A DNA stretch of 64,000 nt from Acidimicrobiales bacterium. GTDB lineage: Bacteria > Actinomycetota > Acidimicrobiia > Acidimicrobiales > DATDAH01. The notes under the pieces were generated by a model. The model had not been told where the DNA came from. It saw nothing but the letters and a program-made list of their open reading frames with translations, and made no database searches. The stretch spans positions 62,001 through 126,000 of the forward strand of contig JAEUJM010000043.1 of assembly GCA_016794585.1 (NCBI GenBank), in the 5' to 3' direction. Below are positions 6,802-15,537 of this stretch, in pieces; position 1 is the first letter of the stretch; every line of letters begins with the position of its first letter. A program made the position numbers and the translations under genes.

Positions 6802-8526
6802 GTGTCGATGCAACGTACGTTCGATGACCTGGGGACGCCGCTCATCGACGTCACGTTCTGCGTGATCGACCTCGAGACCACCGGCGGCCTCGCCGAGGAC
6901 GTGGGCATCACCGAGATCGGCGCCGTGAAGCTGCGGGGCGGCGAGTGCCTCGGCACCTTCCAGACGTTGGTCAACCCCGGCGCCGCCATCCCGCCGACCA
7001 TCACGATGCTCACCGGCATCACCCAGGCCATGGTGCTGCCCGCACCCCGCATCGAGTCGGTGCTGCCCACGCTGCTCGAGTTCATCGGCGACGCCGTCAT
7101 CGTCGGCCACAACGTCTCGTACGACCTGCGCTTCCTGCGGGCGGCCACCGACCGGGGGCGACGCCCGCCGCTGGCGAACGCGGTCGTGGACACCTGTCGC
7201 CTCGCCCGCCGGCTCCTGTCCGACGAGGTCCCCAACCACAAGCTCGGGACCCTCGCCGACCGCCTGCGCCTCCCCCACCAGCCCTCGCACCGCGCCCTCG
7301 ACGACGCCCTCGCCACGGGCGACCTGCTGCACGTCCTGCTCGAGCGGGCGGGGCGTCTCGGGGTGTCCGGCCTCGACGACCTGCTCGCGCTCCCCAAGCT
7401 GGCCGCCCACCCGCAGGTGGGGAAGCTCGCCCTCACCAACCGACTCCCCCGCACCGCGGGGGTCTACGTGTTCAAGGACCGCCGGGGCCAGCCCCTGTAC
7501 GTCGGCAAGGCCACCAACCTGCGCACACGGGTCCGCTCGTACTTCTCCGGCGAGCGGCGGCGGAAGGTGGCCCAGCTGCTGCGCGAGACCGAGCACATCG
7601 ACCACATCGTCTGCCCCGGTCCGCTCGAGGCCGAGATCCTCGAGGTCCGCCTCATCCAGGAGCTGCTCCCCCGGTTCAACCGCCAGGGGACGCGTTGGCG
7701 GTCGTACACGTACGTCAAGCTCACCTGCAACGAGCGCTTCCCCCGCCTCTCGGTGGTGCGGAGCACCCCGGCGGACGGTGGGCTCTACCTCGGCCCGCTC
7801 TCGTCCACCCGCTACGCCCGGCTCGTGGTCGAGGCCATCGAGTCCGTGGTGCCCGTGCGTCGTTGCTCGACCCGCATCGGCGGCTCGCTCCGCCTCGACC
7901 GGACGCCCGTGCGCGAGGCCCCCTGCACCGCCGCCCAGCTCGGGGTCAGCACCTGCCCGTGCTCGGGGGCCACCTCCGAGGCCGAGTACGGCGCCATCGT
8001 CGACCGCCTCGTCCACGCGCTCGTGCACGACCCCGCGGCCCTGCTCGAGCCCCTCGCCGACAAGATGGCCGCACTCGCCCTGGCCGAGCGCTACGAGGAG
8101 GCCGCCGACGTGCGCGACCGGGCCGCGGCCCTGGCCAAGGCCCTCGCCCGGCAGCGCCGCCTGGACACGCTGCGACGCTCGGGAAACGTGCGCGTGGAGC
8201 TGCCCGGCGTGGGCGGCCTCGAGCTCGCCGGCGGGCGCCTCGTGCGCTCGTGGGCCGACGCACCGGACCCGAGCGGCGATGCCGTGCTCGCCCTTCCGTT
8301 CCCGGCGCCCGAGCCGACCGCTCCCGGCGACGGCAGCGGCGCCCTCGTCTCGCCGGGGCCCGGGCTGGCGCTCGGCGAGCCCCTCCCCCGCGAGCACGCC
8401 GACGAGCTGCTGTGCGTGGCGCGCTGGCTCGACGCCAAGGCCGCCCGCCTACGTCTCGTGCACTCCGAACGCGGCCTCACGTCGAGCCTCCCGAAGCTGG
8501 CGACCTACGAGCCCGCCCGCACCTGA
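6802..8526 (+). CDS. DEDDh exonuclease - GIY-YIG endonuclease - UVR fusion protein
   Basis: 574 residues. Residues ~15-180 are a DnaQ-like DEDDh 3'-5' exonuclease: VIDLETTGG (D and E of motif I), VGHNVSYDLRFL, and SHRALDDALATGDLL (H and D of motif III). Residues ~210-300 are a UvrC/Cho-type GIY-YIG nuclease: PRTAGVYVFKDRRGQPLYVG-KATNLRTRV and LEAEILEVRLI. Around residue 420, MAALALAERYEEAADVRDRA resembles the UvrB-interacting UVR motif. This architecture is known from actinobacteria (mycobacterial Rv2191 type) and suggests nucleotide-excision-repair-linked processing. The sequence shows the domains directly; the repair role is inferred. Confidence 0.88.
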   Translation: MSMQRTFDDLGTPLIDVTFCVIDLETTGGLAEDVGITEIGAVKLRGGECLGTFQTLVNPGAAIPPTITMLTGITQAMVLPAPRIESVLPTLLEFIGDAVIVGHNVSYDLRFLRAATDRGRRPPLANAVVDTCRLARRLLSDEVPNHKLGTLADRLRLPHQPSHRALDDALATGDLLHVLLERAGRLGVSGLDDLLALPKLAAHPQVGKLALTNRLPRTAGVYVFKDRRGQPLYVGKATNLRTRVRSYFSGERRRKVAQLLRETEHIDHIVCPGPLEAEILEVRLIQELLPRFNRQGTRWRSYTYVKLTCNERFPRLSVVRSTPADGGLYLGPLSSTRYARLVVEAIESVVPVRRCSTRIGGSLRLDRTPVREAPCTAAQLGVSTCPCSGATSEAEYGAIVDRLVHALVHDPAALLEPLADKMAALALAERYEEAADVRDRAAALAKALARQRRLDTLRRSGNVRVELPGVGGLELAGGRLVRSWADAPDPSGDAVLALPFPAPEPTAPGDGSGALVSPGPGLALGEPLPREHADELLCVARWLDAKAARLRLVHSERGLTSSLPKLATYEPART

Positions 8527-8620
8527 TCCCCGCACGTGATCCCTCGCACCTGACACCGCGTGGCTGACCGCCCCCGCCCGGCGCACCCGCGACGCCCGGG
8601 TCGACCCGTATCCTGAGGGC

Positions 8621-9262
8621 GTGCTGCGGATCCTCGTGATCATCACGGTCTTCTACCTGGGCTTCGTGGCCCTGGTCGCCGGCTCGATCGCCGCGCTGCT
8701 CTGGAGCCTGCGGCGCCGCAACCGGGTGTCCGCCTCGACGAAGACCCCGGCACCGGTCACCTGGCTCGTGTCGCCGCGCTCGGCCGCCCGCATGCACCGC
8801 CGCCTGCGCAACGCCCTCACCTCCGCCCGGGTCGCCTACGCCCCCGCCGTGGGCGAGGCCCACCCGCAGCTCCCCGACCTCGCCCTCACCCTCGAGCGCG
8901 AGGCGGTGCTCACCGACGAGCTCCTCGTCGCGGCCAGCACCACCCCCCGGCCCCACCGGCGGCGTTCGCTCCAGCCCCTGCAGGCGCAGGTCACCGAGAT
9001 CGAGCGCCTCGCCCACCAGATCGCCCACACCGCCCGTCGGGCCGGGCCCGCCGCGCTCCCCCAGGCCGCCGACGGCCTGCGCGACGTGGCCGACCAGCTC
9101 GAAGCCCTCCGGGCCGCCCAGGCCGAGGTCGAGGCCGTCGAGCGACTCGCGCAGGGTCGACCCGACCTGGCGGCCCCCGCCGCCGGCGCCCTTCCCCCGC
9201 AGGCCGCACCGGCTCCCCCGGCCACGCTCCTGCCGCCCCCTCCCCCCGTCGGCCTCGGCTAG
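8621..9262 (+). CDS. Single-TM anchored helical protein (213 aa)
   Basis: GTG at 8621. Residues ~3-28 (ILVIITVFYLGFVALVAGSI) form an N-terminal membrane anchor followed by RRRN, so the bulk probably faces the cytoplasm. The middle is a long Ala/Glu/Arg helical region (about 60-170) and the C-terminus is Pro/Ala-rich. No conserved motif is recognised. A hairpin overlaps its stop codon. Function unknown. Confidence 0.65.
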   Translation: MLRILVIITVFYLGFVALVAGSIAALLWSLRRRNRVSASTKTPAPVTWLVSPRSAARMHRRLRNALTSARVAYAPAVGEAHPQLPDLALTLEREAVLTDELLVAASTTPRPHRRRSLQPLQAQVTEIERLAHQIAHTARRAGPAALPQAADGLRDVADQLEALRAAQAEVEAVERLAQGRPDLAAPAAGALPPQAAPAPPATLLPPPPPVGLG

Positions 9263-9272
9263 CGCCGAGGCC
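9251..9272 (+). terminator. Hairpin over the stop codon
   Basis: GGCCTCGG (9251-9258) pairs with CCGAGGCC (9265-9272) around a 6-base loop that contains the TAG stop of the upstream gene. There is no U-tract, as is usual for intrinsic terminators in high-GC actinobacteria. Confidence 0.45.
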
Positions 9273-9363
9273 CCACCAGCGAGCGAAGGCGCACCCGGCG
9301 CACGACGGCGTCCGCGGAGGCCGTCCGCCCGCAGGGCCGGTCAGCTGCGTCGGAGAGCGAGCC

Positions 9364-10374
9364 TCAGGAGAACGAGCGCAGGCGCTCGAGCACGCCGGCG
9401 GCGCGACCGTCGTCGAGGGATGCCTGGGCCAGCTGGACCCCAGCCGCCAGGTCGTCCACCCGCCCACCCGCCAGCAGGCCGGCGCCGGCGTTGAGCACCA
9501 CGATGTCGCGGTGCGCTCCGGCCTCGCCGTCGAGTACCCGACGGGCGGCCGCGGCGTTGACGGTGGCGTCGCCGCCGAGGAGCGCCTCGGGCTCGGCCCG
9601 GGCCAGACCGAAGGCCGTTGCGTCGATCTCGTGGGTGCGCACCTCGCCGTCGACCCACTCGAGGAGCGTCGACGTGGTGGTCGTGGTGAGCTCGTCCAGG
9701 CCGTCGTGGCCATAGACCACGAGCGGTCGGACCGACCCGTTGGCCACGAGGACACGGAGCATGCGCTCGCCCATGCGCGGGTCGGACACGCCCACCACCT
9801 GGCGGCGCACCCGGGCGGGGTTGGCCATGGGCCCGAGGAAGTTGAACGCGGTGCGCACCCCCAGCTCCTTGCGGGTGGGGCCGGCGTGGCGCAGGGCGGC
9901 GTGGAACCGCTGGGCGAAGCAGAACCCCATGCCGATCTCAGTGACCGCACGCGCCACGGCGTCCGGGTAGAGGTCGATGGGCACCCCGAGGGCCTCGTAG
10001 ACGTCGGCGGAGCCGCACTGCGACGACGCCGCCCGGTTGCCGTGCTTGCACACCGCCACCCCGGCGCCGGCGACCACGAAGGCGGCGATGCTGGAGATGT
10101 TGATGGTCCCGCTGCGGTCACCACCGGTGCCGCAGGTGTCGATGGCGTCGACCGAAGGGTCGAGGACGACGGGATCCGCCGCCTCGACCATGGCCCGCAA
10201 CAGTCCGGTGAGCTCGTCGACCGTCTCGCCCTTCATGCGCAGCGCGATCGCGAAGGCGGCGATCTGCGCCGAGGTGGCCTCACCGGCGAGGATCGTGGCC
10301 ATGGCGTCGTGGGCGACGCCGGTGTCGAGATCCTCTCCCTCGGTGAGCGCGCCGAGGACCGCTGTCCAGTTCAC
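9364..10374 (-). CDS. trpD: Anthranilate phosphoribosyltransferase
   Basis: 336 residues, the normal family length. TrpD transfers the phosphoribosyl group of PRPP to anthranilate in tryptophan synthesis. Visible motifs are DTCGTGGDRSGTINISS (PRPP-binding loop), CKHGNRAASSQCGSADVYEA (anthranilate/phosphate site) and FNFLGPMANPA. The start MNWTAVLGALTEGEDL fits the helical N-terminal domain. No other trp gene is present, so the pathway genes are scattered. It is followed at its 5' side by whiB on the same strand, 41 bases away. Confidence 0.95.
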   Translation of the reverse strand: MNWTAVLGALTEGEDLDTGVAHDAMATILAGEATSAQIAAFAIALRMKGETVDELTGLLRAMVEAADPVVLDPSVDAIDTCGTGGDRSGTINISSIAAFVVAGAGVAVCKHGNRAASSQCGSADVYEALGVPIDLYPDAVARAVTEIGMGFCFAQRFHAALRHAGPTRKELGVRTAFNFLGPMANPARVRRQVVGVSDPRMGERMLRVLVANGSVRPLVVYGHDGLDELTTTTTSTLLEWVDGEVRTHEIDATAFGLARAEPEALLGGDATVNAAAARRVLDGEAGAHRDIVVLNAGAGLLAGGRVDDLAAGVQLAQASLDDGRAAGVLERLRSFS

Positions 10375-10415
10375 GACGGGGAGCCTACGGCGTGGGTGGC
10401 GACGCGGCGGGTGCC

Positions 10416-10646
10416 TTAAGAGGCCCGGCGGCGCTGACGGATGATGCGGCGACGCTCCTTCTCAGTGGCGCCGCCCCACACGCCGTCACGCTCGCGCGAG
10501 CCCAGTGCGTGCTCGAGGCACGACTCCTGCACCGAACACGCGCCGCACACGGCCTTGGCCCGATCGGCCTCTTCGTCCGTGGCCGGGTAGAAGATCTCTG
10601 GATCGAGCCCCCGGCACGCGCCCTGGTTGTGCCACGCGTGGTTCAT
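10416..10646 (-). CDS. WhiB-family iron-sulfur transcription factor
   Basis: 76 residues from ATG at 10646. The four cluster-binding cysteines are C11, C34, C37 and C43 (ACRGL and VCGACSVQESC), followed by the GVWGG beta-turn (55-59) and a basic C-terminus (EKERRRIIRQRRRAS). WhiB proteins carry a [4Fe-4S] cluster, bind the housekeeping sigma factor and regulate stress, redox and developmental genes. The paralogue cannot be assigned safely. The upstream region holds a strong palindrome with three half-sites (10690-10727), which suggests tight control. Confidence 0.93.
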   Translation of the reverse strand: MNHAWHNQGACRGLDPEIFYPATDEEADRAKAVCGACSVQESCLEHALGSRERDGVWGGATEKERRRIIRQRRRAS

Positions 10647-10689
10647 GGCGGGAGATTGGCACCGGTGCGCGCGCGTCCGCAAACCGACG

Positions 10690-10727
10690 GTGTCCGAGAT
10701 GTGAACGCGATCGGACACGTGTCCGAT
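10690..10727. promoter_or_regulatory. Palindromic operator cluster upstream of whiB
   Basis: ATCGGACACGTGTCCGAT at 10710-10727 is a perfect 18-bp palindrome, and a third half-site GTGTCCGA lies at 10690-10697. The half-sites TCGGACAC/GTGTCCGA therefore occur at 10690-10697, 10711-10718 and 10719-10726. The cluster is 44-81 bases upstream of the whiB start codon. The binding protein is not identifiable from the sequence; it is not a LexA or Fur box. Confidence 0.6.
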
Positions 10728-10744
10728 TCGCCGGGGATCGACGC

Positions 10745-11344
10745 TCAGGCGGTGGCGAGGTCCTCGGCCAGCGATGCCCGCGTCTCGTCGCCGAGGACGA
10801 CCTCGTGGCGATACTCGGGATGGACCGACGCGAGCGTGACGGGACCGGCCCGGAACCGCTCGGCCTGGCCGGCGTCGAGGGCGAAGCGGACGTAGTGGAC
10901 CGACGCGGTGATCTCCTCACGGGTGAGCTGCGCCTCGTGGGCCGCCTCGGGGATGCACGCCAGCCGCTCGGCGTCGGGCCCGTCGCCGAGGCGGAGCTCG
11001 ACGGCCCGCTCGATGCCCACCAGCTTGGGCAACCAGGCCATGAGGTCCTCCTTGGAGGTGAGCTCGATGAACAGCGTGGCCGACAGGTGCCCGTCGTCGG
11101 GGAGGAGCGGGTTGTAGGCCGCCAGCTCGGCCTCGATGGCCTCGTCGCTGATGAGCTTCTCGACGCGCGCCATCTCCTGGATCTGGAAGCGGATGGTGTC
11201 GCGGTTCTCGAAGACCAGGGTCACGAACGGGCCCACGGCGACCCGCCGGCGCTTCTTCAACGCGATGACGTGGGAGCGGAACGCCTCGCGCTCGCGCTCG
11301 TACTCGCGCAGATCGGCGATGTCGTCCAGGGTCAGCGCGGTCAC
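10745..11344 (-). CDS. DUF3501 family protein
   Basis: 199 residues from GTG at 11344, overlapping the Fe-S protein stop by four bases (GTGA). The N-terminus ([20 protein letters not shown]) and central [24 protein letters not shown] segment are characteristic of DUF3501, a soluble family that travels with a CCG-domain Fe-S protein and rubrerythrin. It has no cysteine cluster of its own. Biochemical role unknown; the neighbourhood suggests oxidative-stress or electron-transfer functions. Confidence 0.82.
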   Translation of the reverse strand: MTALTLDDIADLREYEREREAFRSHVIALKKRRRVAVGPFVTLVFENRDTIRFQIQEMARVEKLISDEAIEAELAAYNPLLPDDGHLSATLFIELTSKEDLMAWLPKLVGIERAVELRLGDGPDAERLACIPEAAHEAQLTREEITASVHYVRFALDAGQAERFRAGPVTLASVHPEYRHEVVLGDETRASLAEDLATA

Positions 11345-12687
11345 GGGGAGCCCTCCTCGGGAATGGCGTAGGCCCGGGCCAGGAACTGGACGGGGTGGCT
11401 CGGGCGCTTGCCGGTCTCCTGCACGATGGCGCCGTTGGCCAGGTGGCAGTCGCCGGCGACGGCGTCGTTGTCGGCCCTGTCGATGGCGGTGACCATCTTC
11501 TTGGCGACCTGGCGCGATGCCTCGAAGTTCTCCTGGCGGTAGCCCCAGGTGCCGTCGATGCCGGAGCACTCGCTGACCACGGCGACCTTCGTGCCGGTGA
11601 GCTTCAGCAGGTCACGGCTCTTGAGGCCGATGTTCTGCGCCCGGAGGTGACAGGGCGCGTGGTAGGTGATGGCCTCGGGGACCTCGCCGGCGAACTCGGT
11701 GTCGAGCGGCGGGGTTTCCTCGTCCTTGTGCAGGCCCATGAGGTACTCGGCCGCGTCCTGGGTGCGAGCCGCCACCAGCTCGGCGTCGGGCCCTCCGATG
11801 TAGTCGACGTAGTCCTTCTTCAGGACGTAGCTGCACGTGGGCTGCGGGACGACCACGGTGGCGTCGGGGCCCCCGTCGCGCAGTGCCTTCGCCAGCACGC
11901 CCACGTTCTTGCGGCCCTGCTCGACGAAGCGGTCGACGTCCCCGGCGTGGAGCCACGGCGCCCCGCAGCACACCTCGCCCTCGGGGAGCTCGCAGCTCAC
12001 CCCGTTGCGCTCGCACACCTTGACGAGGTCGTGACCGACCTCGGGGGCCTGGTACTCGACGATGCAGGTCGGGAAGAGCACGGCCGTCTCGGTGCGGGCC
12101 TCGGCGCCGGGGGCGGTCGCCACGGTGGTGCCGGCGGCGCGGCGCTTGGTGAACCAGGTGCTGAAGCGCTGGCGGGTGTAGGGCGGGAGGAGCCGCTCGG
12201 CGGCGATGCCCACCGTCTTCTCCATCAGCTTGCGGGTGGCCGAGCCCGGGGTGCCGATGGCCTTGTTGGCCAGCGGGGCGAGGGCGGTGTTGGCCTTGCC
12301 CGCGAGGTCGGTGCGGCCGAGGGCCTGGGTGGTGAGCTTGGCCTTGACCGTCTGCTTCTGGTTGCGGTGGCGCACCTGCTCGGCGCGCAGCATGAGCCGG
12401 GGGAAGTCCAGCTCCCACTCGCTCTGGCCGGGGATGTAGGGGCAGATGACGTAGCAGAGCTTGCAGTTGAAGCACTCGTCGACCACGCGGTCCTGCTGCG
12501 CCGGGGTCATCCGGGCGGCGTCCTGGTCGTCGAACTCGTCGACCATCTCGAACAGCGAGGGGAACGACGGGCAGAGCTTGAAGCACATCCGACAGCCGTG
12601 GCACAGGTCGAAGACACGGGTCATCTCGCCGCGCAGGTCGGTCTCGTCCCAGTACGCGGGGTCCTGGGGGTCGTAGGTGATGGTCAC
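11341..12687 (-). CDS. Fe-S protein with two ferredoxin motifs and CCG domains (GlpC/HdrD-like)
   Basis: 448 residues. Two [4Fe-4S] motifs lie at C29/C32/C35/C39 ([13 protein letters not shown]) and C72/C75/C78/C82 ([13 protein letters not shown]). Two cysteine-rich CCG-type segments follow: [14 protein letters not shown] and [12 protein letters not shown] with [11 protein letters not shown]. The architecture matches the GlpC/heterodisulfide reductase-D-like electron-transfer subunits. In this DUF3501-linked subfamily no glycerol-3-phosphate dehydrogenase partner is implied, although glpD lies 1.2 kb away on the other strand. It is coupled to DUF3501 and separated from rubrerythrin by 164 bases containing a hairpin. 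Confidence 0.85.
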   Translation of the reverse strand: MTITYDPQDPAYWDETDLRGEMTRVFDLCHGCRMCFKLCPSFPSLFEMVDEFDDQDAARMTPAQQDRVVDECFNCKLCYVICPYIPGQSEWELDFPRLMLRAEQVRHRNQKQTVKAKLTTQALGRTDLAGKANTALAPLANKAIGTPGSATRKLMEKTVGIAAERLLPPYTRQRFSTWFTKRRAAGTTVATAPGAEARTETAVLFPTCIVEYQAPEVGHDLVKVCERNGVSCELPEGEVCCGAPWLHAGDVDRFVEQGRKNVGVLAKALRDGGPDATVVVPQPTCSYVLKKDYVDYIGGPDAELVAARTQDAAEYLMGLHKDEETPPLDTEFAGEVPEAITYHAPCHLRAQNIGLKSRDLLKLTGTKVAVVSECSGIDGTWGYRQENFEASRQVAKKMVTAIDRADNDAVAGDCHLANGAIVQETGKRPSHPVQFLARAYAIPEEGSP

Positions 12688-12779
12688 GGGTGCGTCGGTC
12701 TCCGTCGGGCGGCGGGTGCGGGTAGCGAAATGGGTGGAGCGAGGGTTGGGGTGCGGAGGCGACCGCAGCGGCCCGCCCC

Positions 12780-12809
12780 GGCGGCCGTCCGCAGAGGTGC
12801 GGGGCCGCC
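12780..12809 (-). terminator. Bulged GC hairpin downstream of rubrerythrin
   Basis: GGCGGCC (12780-12786) pairs with GGCCGCC (12803-12809), and inside them CCGCA (12789-12793) pairs with TGCGG (12798-12802) around GAGG. It lies 43 bases beyond the rubrerythrin stop and may separate fur-rubrerythrin transcription from the Fe-S/DUF3501 genes. Confidence 0.45.
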
Positions 12810-12851
12810 AGGACGGATCGTCAGCTGCGGGTGGTGCTCAGAGCGAAGCCC

Positions 12852-13263
<412 letters not shown>

Positions 13264-13271
<8 letters not shown>

Positions 13272-13743
13272 GGGCTGCATGCTCCTTGTGGTTGTGCTGC
13301 TGTTGGGAACGGGCGGCGGCGGTGGTGGGGCCGCCGTCGTGGCAGGCGCCGCAGCGCCCGCGGAAGACGATCTCGGTGCTCGAGGCGACGAAGCCGGCGT
13401 CGTCGGGGACGCGGACCTCGGGGAAGTCGAGGTGGAGGTCGCTGACCTGGCCGCACGACTCGCACACGAGGTGGTGGTGCGGGGCGATGGTCGGGTCGAA
13501 GCGCGAGGAGCCCGAGCCGAGGGTGATCTGGTGCAGCTCGCCCATCGCGGTGAGGTCGTTGAGGGTCTGGTAGACGGTGCGCAGCGAGATGGTGGGCATG
13601 TCCCGGCGCACCTCCTCGTAGACGGACTCGGCGGTGGGGTGCTCGCGGGTCCCGTGCAGGGCGCGGAAGATGCTCTGGCGCTGGGGGGTGACCTTGAGGC
13701 CACGGTCCCGGAAGAGGCCGGTGAGCTCGTCGGGCGTCTTCAC
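13264..13743 (-). CDS. Fur/PerR-family metal-dependent repressor
   Basis: 159 residues. The winged helix ([30 protein letters not shown]) is followed by the metal-binding dimerisation domain with [10 protein letters not shown] (His89-91, C94, C97) and RCGACHDGG (C131, C134), the structural zinc site of PerR-like proteins. The C-terminal tail is His/Gln-rich. Co-transcription with rubrerythrin favours a PerR-like peroxide sensor over an iron-uptake Fur; sequence alone cannot settle metal specificity. Probably autoregulated through 13771-13793. Confidence 0.88.
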
Positions 13744-13770
13744 GGTTGCGCACCTTACTGCACGAGTTGC

Positions 13771-13793
13771 TAATCAACAATTCCTGTTGATTA
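13771..13793. promoter_or_regulatory. AT-rich inverted repeat, likely Fur/PerR operator
   Basis: TAATCAACA (13771-13779) and TGTTGATTA (13785-13793) form a perfect 9-bp inverted repeat around ATTCC. It is strikingly AT-rich in GC-rich DNA, lies 28 bases upstream of the fur start, and sits in the divergent region shared with glpD. A direct repeat TTACTGCA also occurs at 13755-13762 and 13791-13798. Confidence 0.7.
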
Positions 13794-13875
13794 CTGCAGT
13801 CAGATGGTGACCGTCGGGGGCGGAGAGGGCTCGATCCGGTCGTCGCGGAAGGTGCCTCCCTAGTATGGGCGGCGT

Positions 13876-15537
13876 ATGAGCGGACCCGTGCCCTTCGACC
13901 GATCCGAGGCGCTGGAGCGGCTGGCGTCCACCGAGTTCGACGTCCTCGTCGTGGGTGCGGGTGTCACCGGCGCGGGGGTGGCGCTCGACGCCGCGTCCCG
14001 GGGCCTGCGCACGGCACTCGTCGAGCGCGACGACTTCGCCTCCGGCACCTCGTCGAAGTCCTCGAAGCTGGTCCACGGCGGCCTGCGCTACCTCCAGCAG
14101 GGCGACATCCGCCTCGTGTACCAGGCGCTGCGAGAGCGCCAGATCCTGCGCCACAACGCACCGCACCTCGTGAAGATCCTGCCCTTCCTCATCCCGATCT
14201 TCTCGAAGGACGGGCTCATCAACAAGAAGCTGGCCCGGGCCATGGGCTCGGCCATGTGGATGTACGACCTCACCGGCGGCGCCCGCATCGGCAAGCTGCA
14301 CAAGCGCCTCTCGGTGGACGAGGCCGTGGCCCACATGCCCACCCTCCCCCGCGGCCGGCTCGCCGGTGCGTACCTCTACTACGACGCCCAGGCCGACGAC
14401 GCCCGCCTCACCCTCACCCTCGCCCGCACGGCCGCGGTCGACCACGGCGCCGTGGTGGCCAACGGCGTGGGCCTGGTGGGCATCGAGAAGGGCGCCGACG
14501 GCCGGATCACCGGCGCCACCGTGCGCGCCGCCGAGAGCGACATCGACCTCCACGTCTCCTGCAAGGCCGTGGTCAACGCCGCCGGCGTGTGGTCCGACGA
14601 CGTGCGGGCGATCGACGAGGGCACCCACCCGCACTCCATCCGCCCGGCCAAGGGCATCCACATCACCGTCCCCTGGTCGCTCGTCCGCAACGACATCGCC
14701 GCGGTCATCCCGGTCCCCAAGGACAAGCGCTCGGTCTTCGTGGTGCCCTGGGGCGACCTCACCTACGTCGGCACCACCGACACCGACTACGACGGGCCCG
14801 TCGACGACCCCCAGTGCACCGCCGAGGACGTCGACTACCTGTTGGGCGCCCTGAACGGCGCGGTCGAGGGCCACATCACCACCGCGGACATCGTGGGCAC
14901 GTGGGCCGGCCTGCGCCCCCTCGTGAAGGACGCCACCTCCAACCGCACGGCCGACCTCTCCCGCCGCCACAAGGTCACGCCCTCGGCCTCCGGGGTGGTC
15001 ACCATCACCGGCGGCAAGCTCACGACCTATCGGGAGATGGCCGCCGACACCGTCGACGAGGTCGTCGCCCAGCTCGGCCCCCTGGACCACCCTGTGTCCA
15101 AGCGCAGCCTCACCAAGAAGCTCCGTCTCCACGGGGCCAAGGGGTTCGAGGATGAAGCGGCCCGCGACACCCACCTCGCCGAGCGCTACGGCGGCGACGC
15201 CGAGGCCGTGCGGGCCCTCGTGGCCGACGACCCGTCCCTCGGTGAGCCGCTCGTGCCCGGCCTCCCCTACCTGCGGGCCGAGGCGGTCCACGCCGCTCGC
15301 CACGAGATGGCCCGAAGCCTCGACGACGTCCTGACCCGTAGGACCAGGGCGCGCCTGCTGGCCCGGGACGCCACCGCCGAGGCGGCGCCCGCCGTCGCCG
15401 CGCTCCTCGCCCCCGAACTGGGCTGGGACGACGCCGAGCAGCAGCGCCAGGTGCGCGAGTTCCAGGCCTCGATCGACCACGAGCGCGAGGCCGCCGACCT
15501 GCCCCTCTCCGCACCCGAGGTGACCCACGGTGGCTGA
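13876..15537 (+). CDS. glpD: Glycerol-3-phosphate dehydrogenase (FAD, GlpD)
   Basis: 553 residues, the usual GlpD length. The N-terminal Rossmann fold FDVLVVGAGVTGAGVALDAA (GxGxxG at 27-32) is followed by the FAD/substrate segment ASGTSSKSSKLVHGGLRYL, the catalytic domain with VPWGDLTYVGTTDTDYDG, and the C-terminal helical domain. The enzyme oxidises sn-glycerol-3-phosphate to dihydroxyacetone phosphate at the membrane, passing electrons to the quinone pool. It overlaps the next gene by 8 bases and is divergent from fur. Start ATG 13876 immediately precedes the conserved MSGPVPFDRSEALERL. Confidence 0.95.
   Translation: MSGPVPFDRSEALERLASTEFDVLVVGAGVTGAGVALDAASRGLRTALVERDDFASGTSSKSSKLVHGGLRYLQQGDIRLVYQALRERQILRHNAPHLVKILPFLIPIFSKDGLINKKLARAMGSAMWMYDLTGGARIGKLHKRLSVDEAVAHMPTLPRGRLAGAYLYYDAQADDARLTLTLARTAAVDHGAVVANGVGLVGIEKGADGRITGATVRAAESDIDLHVSCKAVVNAAGVWSDDVRAIDEGTHPHSIRPAKGIHITVPWSLVRNDIAAVIPVPKDKRSVFVVPWGDLTYVGTTDTDYDGPVDDPQCTAEDVDYLLGALNGAVEGHITTADIVGTWAGLRPLVKDATSNRTADLSRRHKVTPSASGVVTITGGKLTTYREMAADTVDEVVAQLGPLDHPVSKRSLTKKLRLHGAKGFEDEAARDTHLAERYGGDAEAVRALVADDPSLGEPLVPGLPYLRAEAVHAARHEMARSLDDVLTRRTRARLLARDATAEAAPAVAALLAPELGWDDAEQQRQVREFQASIDHEREAADLPLSAPEVTHGG

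Noticed and set aside
6508-8397. 629-aa minus-strand frame
   Set aside because: Antisense of the exonuclease/GIY-YIG gene with low-complexity Gly/Glu/His composition; only its last 77 codons (from 6764, different frame choice) belong to a credible gene.
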